Shown piece by piece: positions 38,289 to 50,900 of a stretch of 64,000 nt of DNA. The stretch covers positions 744,001 through 808,000 of the forward strand of contig OY848918.1 in the NCBI GenBank assembly GCA_963693285.1. Reading direction: 5' to 3'. The notes beneath the pieces are model-generated. The model saw only the letters and a list, made by a program, of their open reading frames with translations, ran no database searches and was not told the DNA's origin. The translations under genes and the position numbers were made by a program. Origin of the DNA: Xestospongia muta (Eukaryota; Porifera; Demospongiae; Haplosclerida; Petrosiidae). How positions within the stretch are numbered: the first letter of the stretch is position 1; every line of letters begins with the position of its first letter.

Positions 38289-41200
38289 AACATTATATCA
38301 AACATTGTATCATGGCTCAAGAGACCCTTTCCATTTTTGTCATATACCTTTTTATTTCTTATATAACAAATTTCAAAGAGAATGTACAATGATTATGTTT
38401 TATTTGAAATAATATGATAGTTTCCTGTGACTAAGCTTCTTGCTAGCAGTGTCATCATGGATTGAAATGCTTCCATGGTTAAAAAAAAGCTGATTAAATT
38501 TGTTAGGTCATTTATACATTGCTAATTGTTACACTATTTGAAAATATCTCCAAGTAGTTTCCAAGTGTACAGAGATATGCAATTCCATAACACTAATGGA
38601 TTTGGTCATTTTTAGGTTTCCTCAGTACCAGATGTTTGTTAGCTTGGAGTTGATTAACTATTGTGGCACTTTATATATAATTTTATATCTATTGTTAAAA
38701 TTTATGCTTACCTTACAAGTAGAACCTGCTGAAGTTGGCCTCACGTAAGTCAGGTTCTGATAGCAAATGCCTAACATTCTTTTTAAGTTTTGCGTGGGTG
38801 TTACACGTCAACGGATGGAGCTGTTATAATATTTTTGATTTTCTTCTTAATTTAAAGATTAGAAATATAAATGTTTTCATTTAATTAAATAGACCTGAAG
38901 AAGGTGCCTGAGCAATAACAGTAACAATATAATTGTTGTGTATAACATTAGAATACATACTATTGCTGAACTAGTTGTAATAGAAATAATATTGAAGTCA
39001 AAAATAATCACAATAGCAATATGAACATTGTGACCAAACCTACTTGTTCATCAACAAAAACTTAATGAATTAAATAATGATTGGATTATATCTTCAAATT
39101 TATTGTTGTAGAACTCATTACCTAGATTGAGACATTAGAAATTATAATTAGACAAACAGTTATCAAATAGTAATAAACATCTGTTTACTTTTTGATATGA
39201 AAAAGTCAAATATCCTATTCAATTATACAACAAACTGGACACCTTCTCTCTTGTATCAATGTCTCTTGACTTTGAATGCCCCACATTAGTAACTGTTTCT
39301 TTTCATTTTTCTTTTGATATTATTGGTCAAAACACCACACCTACTTTTACAATGTTCACAATTAGTCCTGTCCCTAGCTTACCAAATCACTTGGTTAAAG
39401 GTAGTCTGGTACCTTGGCTTGATTTTCTTAGGATAGGAAGTCTTAAATGATGAAATAGAGATGTTTATCATTCATTTCCTGTTTCCTTCAAGTCTTAATT
39501 TAGTAACTCTTTAAATGTCAGGTGATAATAACTATTTCATTTCCCAAAATTGAAATGGAGTGGTTTCAATGGGCACAGAAGTATGCATACTATTTCCTGT
39601 CTCAAAATTATTTTTACAATGTGTCATAGTAAGCTGATTAGAGTAGGTCATACACTGTTGTATTAATACATACAAAGGAAATGTGAAAATAACATTGTGA
39701 CGACAAACCTCTCTACATCAACATTAACAATTTCAACAAAATACATGTGAATATGATTAATACAATTAACCACAAACCTTTGTAAGCCAGCAATAATATT
39801 TTTTCAATATTTTTCACTTTGTTTGGGTGGAGACATCACAAAACTCTCATTCCAAGCAAATAGTTAGAACTAGTAACTTAAAGAATGTCCCAAACACAGC
39901 AGTAGCTAGCATCATCAATAGCTCCTATGAGCATACTTACAGGGCAGGGTTTTTTTTACTTATGAGGAACTTGAATCTGGTCAATGTGATTCAGTTTTAA
40001 ATTTCACCTCATTGTTTACATATTAGAAGTACTTCAAGTGTCTAGCAGTTAATATGATCACATCCTCATAATTCTTTATAGTAAGTGTTGCCATTGGGAA
40101 ATTAGATGATTCCATATCACATATTTCATGTGCTTCCTGAAACAAATATAGATACAATTCTAACTATTAGTAGGTTTTTGAAAATACTATTCACAGTAAA
40201 GATGTCAGTGTTTTTATATTTTGTACTGATTCTGATTGTAATCAAATTTGTGCTATTTTTAATAAATAAATTCTGATTGTAATTGAATTTACATATAAAC
40301 ACATGGAATAGTGTAATACTAGTATATAAATGTTCATGTTAACTTAACTTCTTTATTTTAGGGAAAATTGGGTTAAAAGTATAGAGAAGAATGTTATTCA
40401 ACTGAGTTAGTATCGTGTGTCTGGCAAGATGATCATCCTGTTTTTGCCAAAATAAACTCTCTAATTTTAATACTTGCAACACCAGTATAATTGTTGAAAT
40501 ATATCAAAAAACAATGAACATCTTTCACAAATGCTATGAGGAAATCTTAAATCACATCTGTGATCTTACTTTTTATAAGCAACAATATCATGTCATGAAT
40601 GTGTTGCAAACTATAACACATAAATTTGTCTTTATTCATTAATTTTTTCTGTAGAATTGACAATTAAGTAATATATAAATCTACAAAGTGTTGTTAATAT
40701 AACACAAAACACAGCATATTAACTTCCTATTGTTAATATAACAATTCATACAATTAATGTAGCAGTTCATTGTTATATTTATTATGTAATGTTACTTTTA
40801 TGGTATGTCACTATCGATATTTTGATGCTATATGTTTTAGTGTATCTTATGTACTATAACATATTAATGTATAGATTGCTATAGTTAACATTTAACAAAC
40901 ATATATAAGTAATAAAAAAATTAAAAATATAAAAGATGATGATATAAAAACTCTCCTGGTTACTTTATAACAAAGTTAGAAGTCTCAATTTAAAAAAAAG
41001 ATTTGATGTAGGTTTTGAAATAAGTCTAATATTACAGAGTCATTATGAAACCATCATTATGTATAGATTGAATGGCATCCCTACATATTTCGGTATTACT
41101 ATGATCATTGATATGGTGATGCAGAGAACATATGTAACAGAAAGTGCTCAATGTAAAGATGAATGATATATAAATGAATTGACAACTAGAATAAAATGGT

Positions 41201-41733
41201 AGACAAGTGGACAGTACATTATAAATGTTATATACTCAGAACATGGGTGGAGTTAGAAAATTCATCCACCCACTGATACACACCCATTAATTAAACTTAA
41301 CATCATTCATAGTGGGAGTTGATACAAGCATACCACTTGGAACGGGTCTTCATTTCTATCATATTTTATTATTTACTTATATATTTGAGTAGACTATTGC
41401 ATATAGTACTGACCACCAAAACAAACTAGGTTTACATAACTATTATATTTACTTGTAGTTACTATTACATTGGAATGTGTGGAATCTGGGGGGAGTACCA
41501 CAATGTTTATGTACATAACAGTCACTTTTGATAAAATAAAGACTATAACTATCAAAGGTCTCAAAATAACGTTGTCAAATTATCATTAAGAAAAGACTGA
41601 GAAATTTCTAGATAATGTTTTCCAAACAATTCACTGATAAAAATGCCATTTGATAATTCTTGATTAAAGTATTGTGGTACTGCCCACATTCCACATATTT
41701 CAATGTTTTGCTCAGTTCTGCGTTTATACAAAG
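37496..41733. other. Gene-poor region between R6 and P1 (divergent starts)
   Basis: 37.5-39.8 kb is a diverged copy of the R spacers, with a (TA)n run at about 38260-38286. The R6 upstream segment has neither the TGACGTCA palindrome nor a clear TATA box. 39.8-41.7 kb is unique AT-rich DNA without a supported gene. P1 should have its promoter in the last few hundred bases; about 41460-41733 is partly similar to the region upstream of P2. No RNA gene is seen. Confidence 0.45.
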
Positions 41734-43672
41734 ATGTCTATTCTTGTCATCCTTGCAGTCTGTTTAATAAGTGAATGTTTTTCAATTACAGGTAAACTAA
41801 TGATATCATAGCCTTGTCAATAATGTATTGTTCTTGTTATACAGAGATTACAGTTCATCCTCAGTCACTTAATACCACTCTGAACACAAGAGTTAGTTTT
41901 ACTTGTGAAGCTTTTGCTGTACTGATAGACTTTCAAGTAAATGGTAGTTCAGCAGATACAGCAAATGTTGTAAGCAAACAATTTACTCAACAATCTGCAC
42001 TTACTCTCAATGGTGGTAAATTGAGAAGAGTGTTAATTGCTGAAGCATTAAAAGATAATAACAATACTAATATATCATGTAAAGCATATGGTTCTCCAAT
42101 GAATATAGATAGTGACATTGCTGTATTAAGAATACAAGGTAAGCTAATGTTATAGATGTCATATTACTATGATATATTGATATAGGTTTACTAGCTCCTG
42201 TTAAAGATCTAACTGCTACAGTTCTCAATGGATCTAGTGTGTTACTGATGTGGTCCGCACCGTATACATTGGATAATGTACCTATCACTGGATATAACAT
42301 CAATAATGACCAAGGAACACTTCTAGACACAGTTAATACTACTGAATACATCCTGATATCTAGTAATGATGATCCTTGTAATGTAACTACTGTATATGTC
42401 TCTGGTATTAATGGAGCTGGTATAGGAGATAGTAATAATGTCATGTACTATATTGCTAGAGGTATAAATTTTTTTGAGAAAAATAATTTATTTTACATTT
42501 TAGCTCCCAAGAGTAACTCTACACAGTTATTACTACTGATACAACCAACAGTCTACGATACAACAATATTAATAAAAGTATTTGTTGATGTAAGTACAAC
42601 AATATCTTAACACTGAAAATAAACTGAATGTCATTATAATATATACAGGTGAGTCATCTTTGTCCTGGAGAGTATCCTACTAGTGTAGATATTATAACAA
42701 AGAATTCTACTGGTCATATAGTACATAGTCTCACTGATGGTACATTGTCTCTTATTACTGGACACCAGTTTGTTGTCAATGAGTATATTATATTGTCTAG
42801 TAAAGTTAATATACCTATCTTAACTGAGGTTACACTCAGTAATCTTGATGGAGAATTTAATGTATTAACAGATGTGGAGTTCAGTAAGTCTATATATTAT
42901 CTCCTGTTTATTAATTGTTTGTTTTATTATAGTAACTTCAGTTAATATCAGTGTTAATAATAACAGTATTTGTATCCAATGTTATTATATTGATAAGACT
43001 ACTAAATTAGGATGTCAACTGGATCTAGTCAATGATACTAAAGTACTTTATAAAGTCCAATTATTAAAGAATTCAACTACTAACAAAGCTAATGATTGTA
43101 TAGTAAATATATCAAGTGGTTACTATGACCTGTATACATATGATATTAATGAGAATAGTACAATAAATACTGTTCCTATTGATATCAAATATCAAGTATT
43201 TGTACCTACTGAGTTGATAGTTAGACCCTCTGTAGTCCTATCTACTATTTACACACTCCCTTCAATACTACCATCAACAACAACAACAATACTACCTTCA
43301 TGTAAGTTTTATATTGTGTCACTGATAACTCTATATATTTCACTTTAGCTCAGACTAATCTTGGTTCTACTAAGATTCTTATTATTATTATATCTACCAC
43401 TATACCAATAATTATAGTTGTGTCAATAATTGTGACTGTATTCATCATTATTATTATTAGAACTATCAAGAGATCTCAACAAAGTATACATTTATTCTCT
43501 TTGTTCTCTTTATGTACAATATATTGTATTAGGTCACAATATAGATGTCAATGATATCAACACACAACAGAATGAAGCTTATGATGCTATTAGACAGTTT
43601 AGAGTAAATATTGCTGAAAATATGTCTTATGGAGATATCACAAATCATCGACAACCAGTAAAAAAACGTTAA
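41734..43672 (+). CDS. P1: Ig-FN3-X-Z receptor with two YxxI motifs
   Basis: Exons 41734-41791, 41845-42138, 42186-42461, 42504-42589, 42649-42883, 42933-43301, 43349-43483 and 43545-43672 total 1581 bp (526 residues). Signal peptide MSILVILAVCLISECFS; Ig domain (VSFTCEAFAV, NISCKAYGS); one FN3 (LLMWSAPYTLDN, NGAGIGDSN); one X domain in two exons; Z domain (SICIQCYYID, DCIVNISSGYYDLYTYDI); Ser/Thr/Pro stalk; span (IPIIIVVSIIVTVFIIIII); KRSQQ. Tail motifs are EAYDAI and MSYGDI, 16 residues apart. Relative to P2 the end is frameshifted in an A-run and stops at PVKKR, removing the third motif. It is on the opposite strand from the R genes and has only one FN3-X module. A candidate AATAAA lies at 43915-43920. 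Confidence 0.9.
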
Positions 43673-46020
43673 CATCTATTATTATGTTAGAAATAGTAAC
43701 TTGATATAAAGATGTTTAATTTCATTTCATTTATTGTTCAGTAATGTGATCTATATTAGATGATTGAGAGGGCTTTGGGTGGACATGAGGTATGTTGTAA
43801 TTTACTGACTCAAGAATGTTTGGCTGACATCAAATATGTCACTCTTTGTTTTATTGATTCATAATCACAGATCTGCCTACCATTATATCACAGATAATAG
43901 AGGAAATAAATATCAATATTTATTTATTCTATTATCCAAGATTCACTTTCAATGTTTCCATAGGAGAATAATTTTATTTCATCTCTTGAATCTACTATTT
44001 GTGGCAACAATATTACACTAGCTAGAGTGAATGTTATTACATTATAGTCTATATATATAAGTTATCAGTTTATATAATAGGTTTACTTATGATGATGACA
44101 CTAATAATTAACTAAACAACAACACATTAAGATCATATTGGATATAGCAATTAATAAAATGTCATGTGAGTAATTGAGGGATGAGTATAAGCTTTGCCTC
44201 TAAATTAATGATTACACACAGAGTATCCTAAATACTAATAATACTGTCACAATAGTTAGCAGTCCCAACTTAGAAAGTTTTACTAAACATGTGACCAGGT
44301 AGTATTATTCATGATATCCCTAACATTGTTGATGTTGAATGATATCAGATTTGACACTACATTATTGATACTGGTAAAAGAGGTTTATCCTTCAATGATC
44401 ATTAGACAACTCCTTGATAGTACCTGATATCTTGCTAGTATCAACTTGTATAGACACTTTTTGATATCACATGAGGATGGAAAGCAATATAGTAGTTTTA
44501 GATGTGGAATTCTCAAATGGTTCATAGAGCTCTCAATTCTCTTAATACTGTGTTAATAATAATGATAATGAACCATATTAATACAACTTGTATTACATGT
44601 ATATAATACAAACGATTTACTCTTTTAAGTACAATAGCAGATTTATCTTCAGATATGGCAATTGTATTATTACTATCTTAGTTAGACCTAAGTTAACCAG
44701 TCTGCCATTCAGTTTCTACATTTATTTGAACTGTTTGACTAATGCTAAAGGACTGAAGAATTTACAACAGTGACCGATGAGTATCTTATATACTTGTGAA
44801 GTCCATGGGTACCTGACAATATTAGCTATAGGTTCAGATAACAGATGATGTTTGATCAGTAGTAGCCTTTAAATGATCAACATTAACATAATGTGTCATT
44901 GTTAAATAGTTATAGTATTACTCAGTTCTGCCATTGTATGTCTCTTTTTTATATATTATTGTATTGAATGGACCATATTGATAGGTCAATGCTATGTAAA
45001 ATGATATTTGTGAGTCATCTTCTGTAAGTTAATTGAGATACTACAGATATCTCCATATTGAATACAAGCACAGTTATTATGACTCAGCTCTCCAGCTGCT
45101 AATATGATGTATATACAATAAGTTATACTTGTTTATTTATAATTGACAAGATATAACAGCAGTTAAGACGAGTTTACTTATAGTTGTATTTGAGTAGAAG
45201 ATACAATAGAGAAACGATAAAGTGATATATTTAATACACTGTCATATTTTCATGGAACATTTCTTAATAGTTTGAATTCTTAGGTACATTATCTCTAATG
45301 ACAAGTACATGTTCATTGTTGTTATAATGATGTATTGGAATTGTGTACTACTTTAATACACGACAATATGTTGAGAGTAAACTTAACTTAAGGTGATAAA
45401 TGTCCTGTGCAGTAATCTGATCAGGATATTGTTGTACAATCCTTATTAATACATCTATATTAAGGTTTAAATTTAAGATAACATTTAAAAATTACTAAAG
45501 TATTTTCACTCTGTTTATTAACTATTTATATATAAATGTTATAACTATTTGAAATTAACAGTAATACAACTTATTGGTAACTAGGAATCTCTCATCAAAA
45601 TAACTAGAACAACAAATATATCTACTGCAGAACTGTAACAGTAACTTTTAAATACAAAACAGAACTACATCATCACATTGTACAGTGACTGGAGCTTCAG
45701 ATGAACATTCTAGAATAATCTACAGTAACTATGATAATCATATAGAAACCACTTTTGGATAGACTCACTGGTATTTGAAGTGAATTATTTCATCTGGTAA
45801 GTTGTTCAATTCTTTTTAATTTATGTCAGTGTCTTTAGTCTTAACACATTCAGTGTTAGTGTCATGATACTTATTATTAATGGTTATCTGTAATTGCAAC
45901 ACCTAATTCATAAATTTCTGATAAAAATTCCTGTCTTTAGCCATATGTCATCAAAAGTCTCCAGGTATCTCTAACTTCTATAATTTGTAGTTCTATTTTA
46001 TTAGTTATTGTGTTCTTTAT
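43673..46020. repeat. P1 3' flank, duplicated downstream of the broken P copy
   Basis: 43673 to about 45660 is collinear with 54431-55880, and its first part also with 62987-63600. It holds no recognisable gene. At about 45661-45775 a relic of the R-type exon 7/exon 8 boundary lies on the minus strand (matching 15061-15185) with nothing else of the gene around it. The rest is AT-rich and featureless. Confidence 0.6.
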
Positions 46021-46027
46021 CTAGTAG

Positions 46028-46412
46028 CAGTTCATCTGGGACCATTTCTAATCTTACCTGGCTCTTCAGTTGCTCTTCAATCTGGTACTAAGAAACAAGA
46101 GTTAGTGAAACCTCTTCCTATTGTTGATGAGAGTGTAACAAAAGATGAAGCATTAGTAGAGGAACAATTAGCTGAACATAAACAATTACCAGAGTATCCT
46201 CTAGACACAAAAGGAAGGGTTCGGAAATAAAAATGTCATTAGGTTCAAACATCCATGACATTGAGAAAGTCAAAGAAATGGATCATCATGGTAGTATATT
46301 ATTGGCTCCAGAGATTAAAGTAGCACCTGTTAATAAAGTTACAATGAAATTCAAGGATATTAAAGATCACAAAGCATCCATAAACCATTTTGAAAGCAAT
46401 AACTTATTATAA
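46028..46412 (+). pseudogene. Unrecognised coding fragment with a frame break
   Basis: After an acceptor-like site (ttatctagtag) a codon-like open frame runs 46030-46230 (GPFLILPGSSVALQSGTKK, EEQLAEHKQLPEYP, ending GRVRK stop). A second open frame follows immediately at 46233-46412 in another phase (MSLGSNIHDIEKVKEMDHHG, LLAPEIKVAPVNKVTMKFK). Both look like genuine charged, soluble protein sequence, so I read them as one former gene with a frameshift, or two exons with a lost intron. I do not recognise the family. The end of the second frame runs into the inverted repeat at 46371. Confidence 0.4.
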
Positions 46413-47136
46413 ATTATGATCATGAAATTAACCATATGTGACTTAAAAGAATTTAACTTATCCTTATGAGATTGTTTCTTTGTGGTGCCTATAAAATTAA
46501 TCTATAATAAATACACTAGTGTTGTTCTAGTTTACTTAAACGGGACAAATTTTATTCTTGGTTGTTAAAAATATAGCTTTAATTTTAACTATTTAAACAG
46601 TCTTTTTAGTTGACCGATGCCGATGCAAAAGTAGCCATTAATGAGACTCACGACCAACATTAATGAGATTCATACTTGACATATCGCGCCCCACAAGAAC
46701 GTGAAAACAAAATCGTAGTACATATAAAATGAAACCAAAACATCCTTGGTTGCCAGTGTGTCTGCAATGCATCATGACCTCTGAGATGGTTACCAGCATA
46801 CTCTTGGAGTATCCGAAAAGCGGACTAGGATACGGCTGGTAGTCTCCCATTAAACGTGACGAGGTCTGGTGTATTGTAGTCCCGGTTTAGTAATGACGAT
46901 GATTTATTCCCGAAGCTCGAAACCCAGTACGGCTGGTTTGAAGTTAGGGCGACGTTCCAGCCAAGATTACCTCGTCTTCTGACGATGGTTACCAAGCCAG
47001 GTGGCGGTCCTAGCTAGCAATAGCAGGGAATCCTGGAGCCTAAGTGGAAGCCTGCGTGGAATTGAGTCATGAAAGATCGTTTGGGCAACATAATTTATAA
47101 TAAGTTATTGCTTTCAAAATGGTTTATGGATGCTTT
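46371..47136. mobile_element. Perfect 48-bp inverted repeat around a GC-richer segment
   Basis: 46371-46418 and 47089-47136 are perfect reverse complements over 48 bp. The roughly 670 bp between contains a block (about 46612-47088) visibly richer in G+C than anything else in the window except the LTR pieces. I find no target-site duplication outside the arms and no transposase reading frame. It could be a non-autonomous DNA transposon, or an inverted duplication of a flanking coding fragment around foreign DNA. The left arm overlaps the end of the fragment at 46233-46412. Confidence 0.55.
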
Positions 47137-47952
47137 TTATAATTTTAATTATAACTCTATTTAATTATAAATAAATCTCAATTATCTATTTAATTATAAA
47201 TCATTTTAAGAGTATTTAAAGAATATTTAATAAGAGTATTTAGGAGGTGAGTCAGTAGGATTGTATGGTGAACTGAATGTAATAAACTGTTGACCTGGCA
47301 AGTTTAGGAGCAGTAAATATTTACAACGTGTCTAGATAGCCTGCAAAGACACACTATATATGTATGGATGTGAAATTAATGGTGATGCCTTATCTCTAGA
47401 CTAGAAGTATACTTAAAAAATCCATACAATATATACAGATACAAAAATAATTATATTTATTATATTAATTATTAGTTTTTACAACAACAATCTGACAAAT
47501 TTCCGTTTTGTCTTATTTGAATAAATATAATACTCTTTATAGAGGAGTATTACATTAATAATAATAATATATTATATATTAACTGACTAATATAGGAGCT
47601 GTTGATTTGATCAGTAAATTACTTTGAATACTATTTCTAAAAAATATTAATATATTTAAATCACCTTGTCTATAAATAGAATGATATCATAATATCTATT
47701 ATAATCTTCCATCTATAATTAGTTGTTTTCTTATATATTTTGATGGAAATAATTTCTACAATGTGATTTTATATTTTTATACTAATGATAAAATAACACA
47801 TTAGAAATACAAGATGAAAATTCTGAGAGTAATTTCTTTCTTGATAACAGTTGATGCTAGAAATTTACCATTAAAATTAATTATAATTGTCATCCTGAAC
47901 CAGAGTTAACTGATGAGACTATAACAGACACATATCAAAGTCACTTCACACA
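47137..47952. other. AT-rich spacer
   Basis: Very AT-rich, with repeated TAATTATAAAT-like words at 47140-47200. No gene seen. The 3' end of the decayed coiled-coil gene lies to its right. Confidence 0.4.
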
Positions 47953-50900
47953 TTATAGACATACAATAGTCTCTAAGTCTTGTTGACATCTTGAAAATGT
48001 CTCAAGTAATCTTTGCTTCTCTTTAGCATGTTGCTCAGATTGAGATTTGATAGATGAGATCTAGATAAAATTATTATTATAGTAGATAAGATATCTCCAC
48101 TATCTTACTCGATGTTTATAATGTTCTAAAGACTCCTAAAGTGATGCAACTTGATCAGTAAGACAGATCTAATAAAACAATGACACAATAATCCACATCA
48201 CTAAATTAACATACTATCTTCTCTTTGTCCAAGTTAGTTTTCTCCTCTAGTGACACAAGTTTCTTTTCCTGGTCAGTGAGGAGTTGTCTCTTTTGTTTGA
48301 GATATCTCTCCATGTTGAAAACACTACAAAATACAAGTATCTGATTATTATCACAAATATGTACTGACTGATCCTGTAATGTCTTCTTCTCATTGTCTTT
48401 GGCTACAAGATCATTTTGCAATGACTTTTATTGTTCAGATAAACTGCCAGATTTCTCACTAAGAGTCTGTGTATTTATTTATACAACATATAATTTAGTA
48501 ATAACAACAGACAAAACACTTACTTTCTTTTCCTCTTTTAGTTTTTATTTTCTCCTTCAAAATTAGCTCTCTTCTCTTGTTCTGTTAATACTTTCAGACC
48601 AATTGACTCCAAACCAGTACATCGTCCTTGTAACTCAATACGAGTGGTCTCAAGTGATTTGAGTTCTGCTCTTAACTCCTAATTATAATAACTTTAAATA
48701 ACTAGTTGATTATAAAGGGTTTTCTGACTTGTATTGTAGTTCTATTTGATGATAATTTCTCTTGTGATGGCTTTATTTCTCTCTCAACTTTAAACTTATC
48801 TCGTTGACATTCATCAAGTAATTGTGTCAGAGATCGTTTGGTCATTGTCAATACACTCACCTACAATAAATAGTTATATCATAATGACATCAATATTAAT
48901 GTTAATACTTGTCGAGTTAATGTTTTCAGTCTCTGTTGACAGCTCTTCAATTGTACAAACCATTTACATTTGTGGGTGGAGTCTCGTTGATATATCTTTT
49001 GACTTTCTTTTTTACTGGAGGTATCAACTTGATGAGGATGCGGTAGTACTGGATCTTTTTTCTTATGTAACTGGTAGAATTGGTTCGGTTTTCCAGTATA
49101 ACTGGATTGACAGGTACAGTTTATTGGTTCATGAATTGTTTGGTTTAGTCTTTGGACATTGTCTAATGCTTGAGTCATTTGATTATATCGTGCTATCATT
49201 TCAGTGTCTGAGTGTCGACGTGTATGGTTTCTTACGAGAAGTGGAGGAGAATTGAACAAGGAAGAAGTTGAAGTACAAACCATATCAGTTTCCACAGAAA
49301 CACATTCAGGAAGGAGTTCTACTTGAATTGCTGAGTCAATTTTTGATATATAGTCGGTATTTGTTGATGTTGTAATGACTTTTGAGAGTTGATCTTTTCC
49401 CATTGATGTTGTAAATCAATCATTGTTTGTTGAAGATCACCAGCTTCTTTACGTAATTTATAACATTCTTTTGTCAATATTCTATAAGAAAATATTTTAG
49501 ACCAATATCATATTATTTATTTATTTACTTGTTTTGATCTGTTAGTTTCATGTTTTCTTCATTCAACAAGGCTCGTTCACATTTCAATTTTTTCTTGTTC
49601 CAAAGATGAACAGGACACTGTAGTATCCAATTCTGTTATTTTTGTCTCTAATACTACAACACAATATTTTATATCATAACACAAACTATTATTCTTACTG
49701 TTCCTCTCTTGTTGTAAACATCCTCTAAGTTCAGCTATAGTAGATTTTTGTTGAGCACATAATACACTCAATCTGTCAACTTCTTCTTCAGCTATAACTA
49801 TAGTAGTAATAATAATTAATTAATATTATAATGAGAGAGACATACTTAGTAGTAATAATAAATAATTAATATTATAATGAGAGGGACATACTTAGCAGTA
49901 ATAATTAATTAATATTATAATGAGAGGGACATACTTAGCAGTAATAATAATCAATTAATATTATAACGAGAGGGACATACTTAGTAGTAATAATAATTAA
50001 TTAATGTTATAATGAGAGGGACATACTTAGCAGTAATAATTAATGTTATAATGAGAGGGACATACTTAGCAGTAATAATTAATATTATAATGACAGGGAC
50101 ATACTTAGCAGTAATAATAATTAATTAATGTTATAATGAGAGGGACATACTTATCTATTTCTAACTGTTGACATTTGCTCTTATATTGTGTATTGTGTCA
50201 ATTCATTCCACACACTCTGTATTTTCATGTTTCAAACACCGTCCAGCTCATCTATCTTTACAAGTAGGTGAGGGGTGTGGTTTTCTAGATACTGGGCTAG
50301 AGAAGGAGGTGGAGTCATGTGGTCATGTGACCCACGCGACACTCACCTATTGCTGGTGTCATATGTTTTCAGTTGTTGAAGAACTAATGTATGATTCTCT
50401 TTTAATGCCTTCATTCTCTCCAATCTCTTGTCATGTTTCTCTCTCACACATATTATTTCTTCATTCTACATACATTCTATTAATATTATAATGTCAAATA
50501 TATGTACTTACTTACCTCGGCTTTCATTTAAGTCTGTAATTCAAACAGTTCTCTTTCTGTTTTCTCTAGTAGCTCCTGAAGATCTTTAAATTGATCTTTA
50601 ACATTTGGACCAGCAGAACAATACTATATCAGAAAATAATGTTAATAAAATCTTTGTCATATCGAGGGTACCTCCATGCTCTCATGAAGACGAGACTCTG
50701 CCAGTGTTAACAATCGTCATGTCTCCTTTAACTCCCTGTACAGTTATGATGTCATAATGATGTCATATGATGTAACATACATTTGATTTGTTTCAAGTTG
50801 TTGACTCAATGCCATCACTTCATTATTAAGACTAGTCTTTTCTTCAGTCAATAAATCCATTTCATTCTGTACTAACTTAATCTCCTAATAAAATACATAT

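Noticed and set aside
46612..47088. rRNA or tRNA gene in the GC-richer island
   Set aside because: I could not fold a tRNA cloverleaf or recognise a conserved rRNA segment, and the enrichment alone is not evidence.
48824..49255. 143-codon plus-strand frame, the longest on that strand in the region
   Set aside because: Antisense of the large exon of the coiled-coil gene. The minus-strand translation has clear coiled-coil composition and splice sites, the plus-strand one does not.
49841..50152. CRISPR-like array of regularly spaced repeats
   Set aside because: Filler between units is itself the same AATTAATT sequence, not unique spacers, and the setting is a eukaryotic intron.
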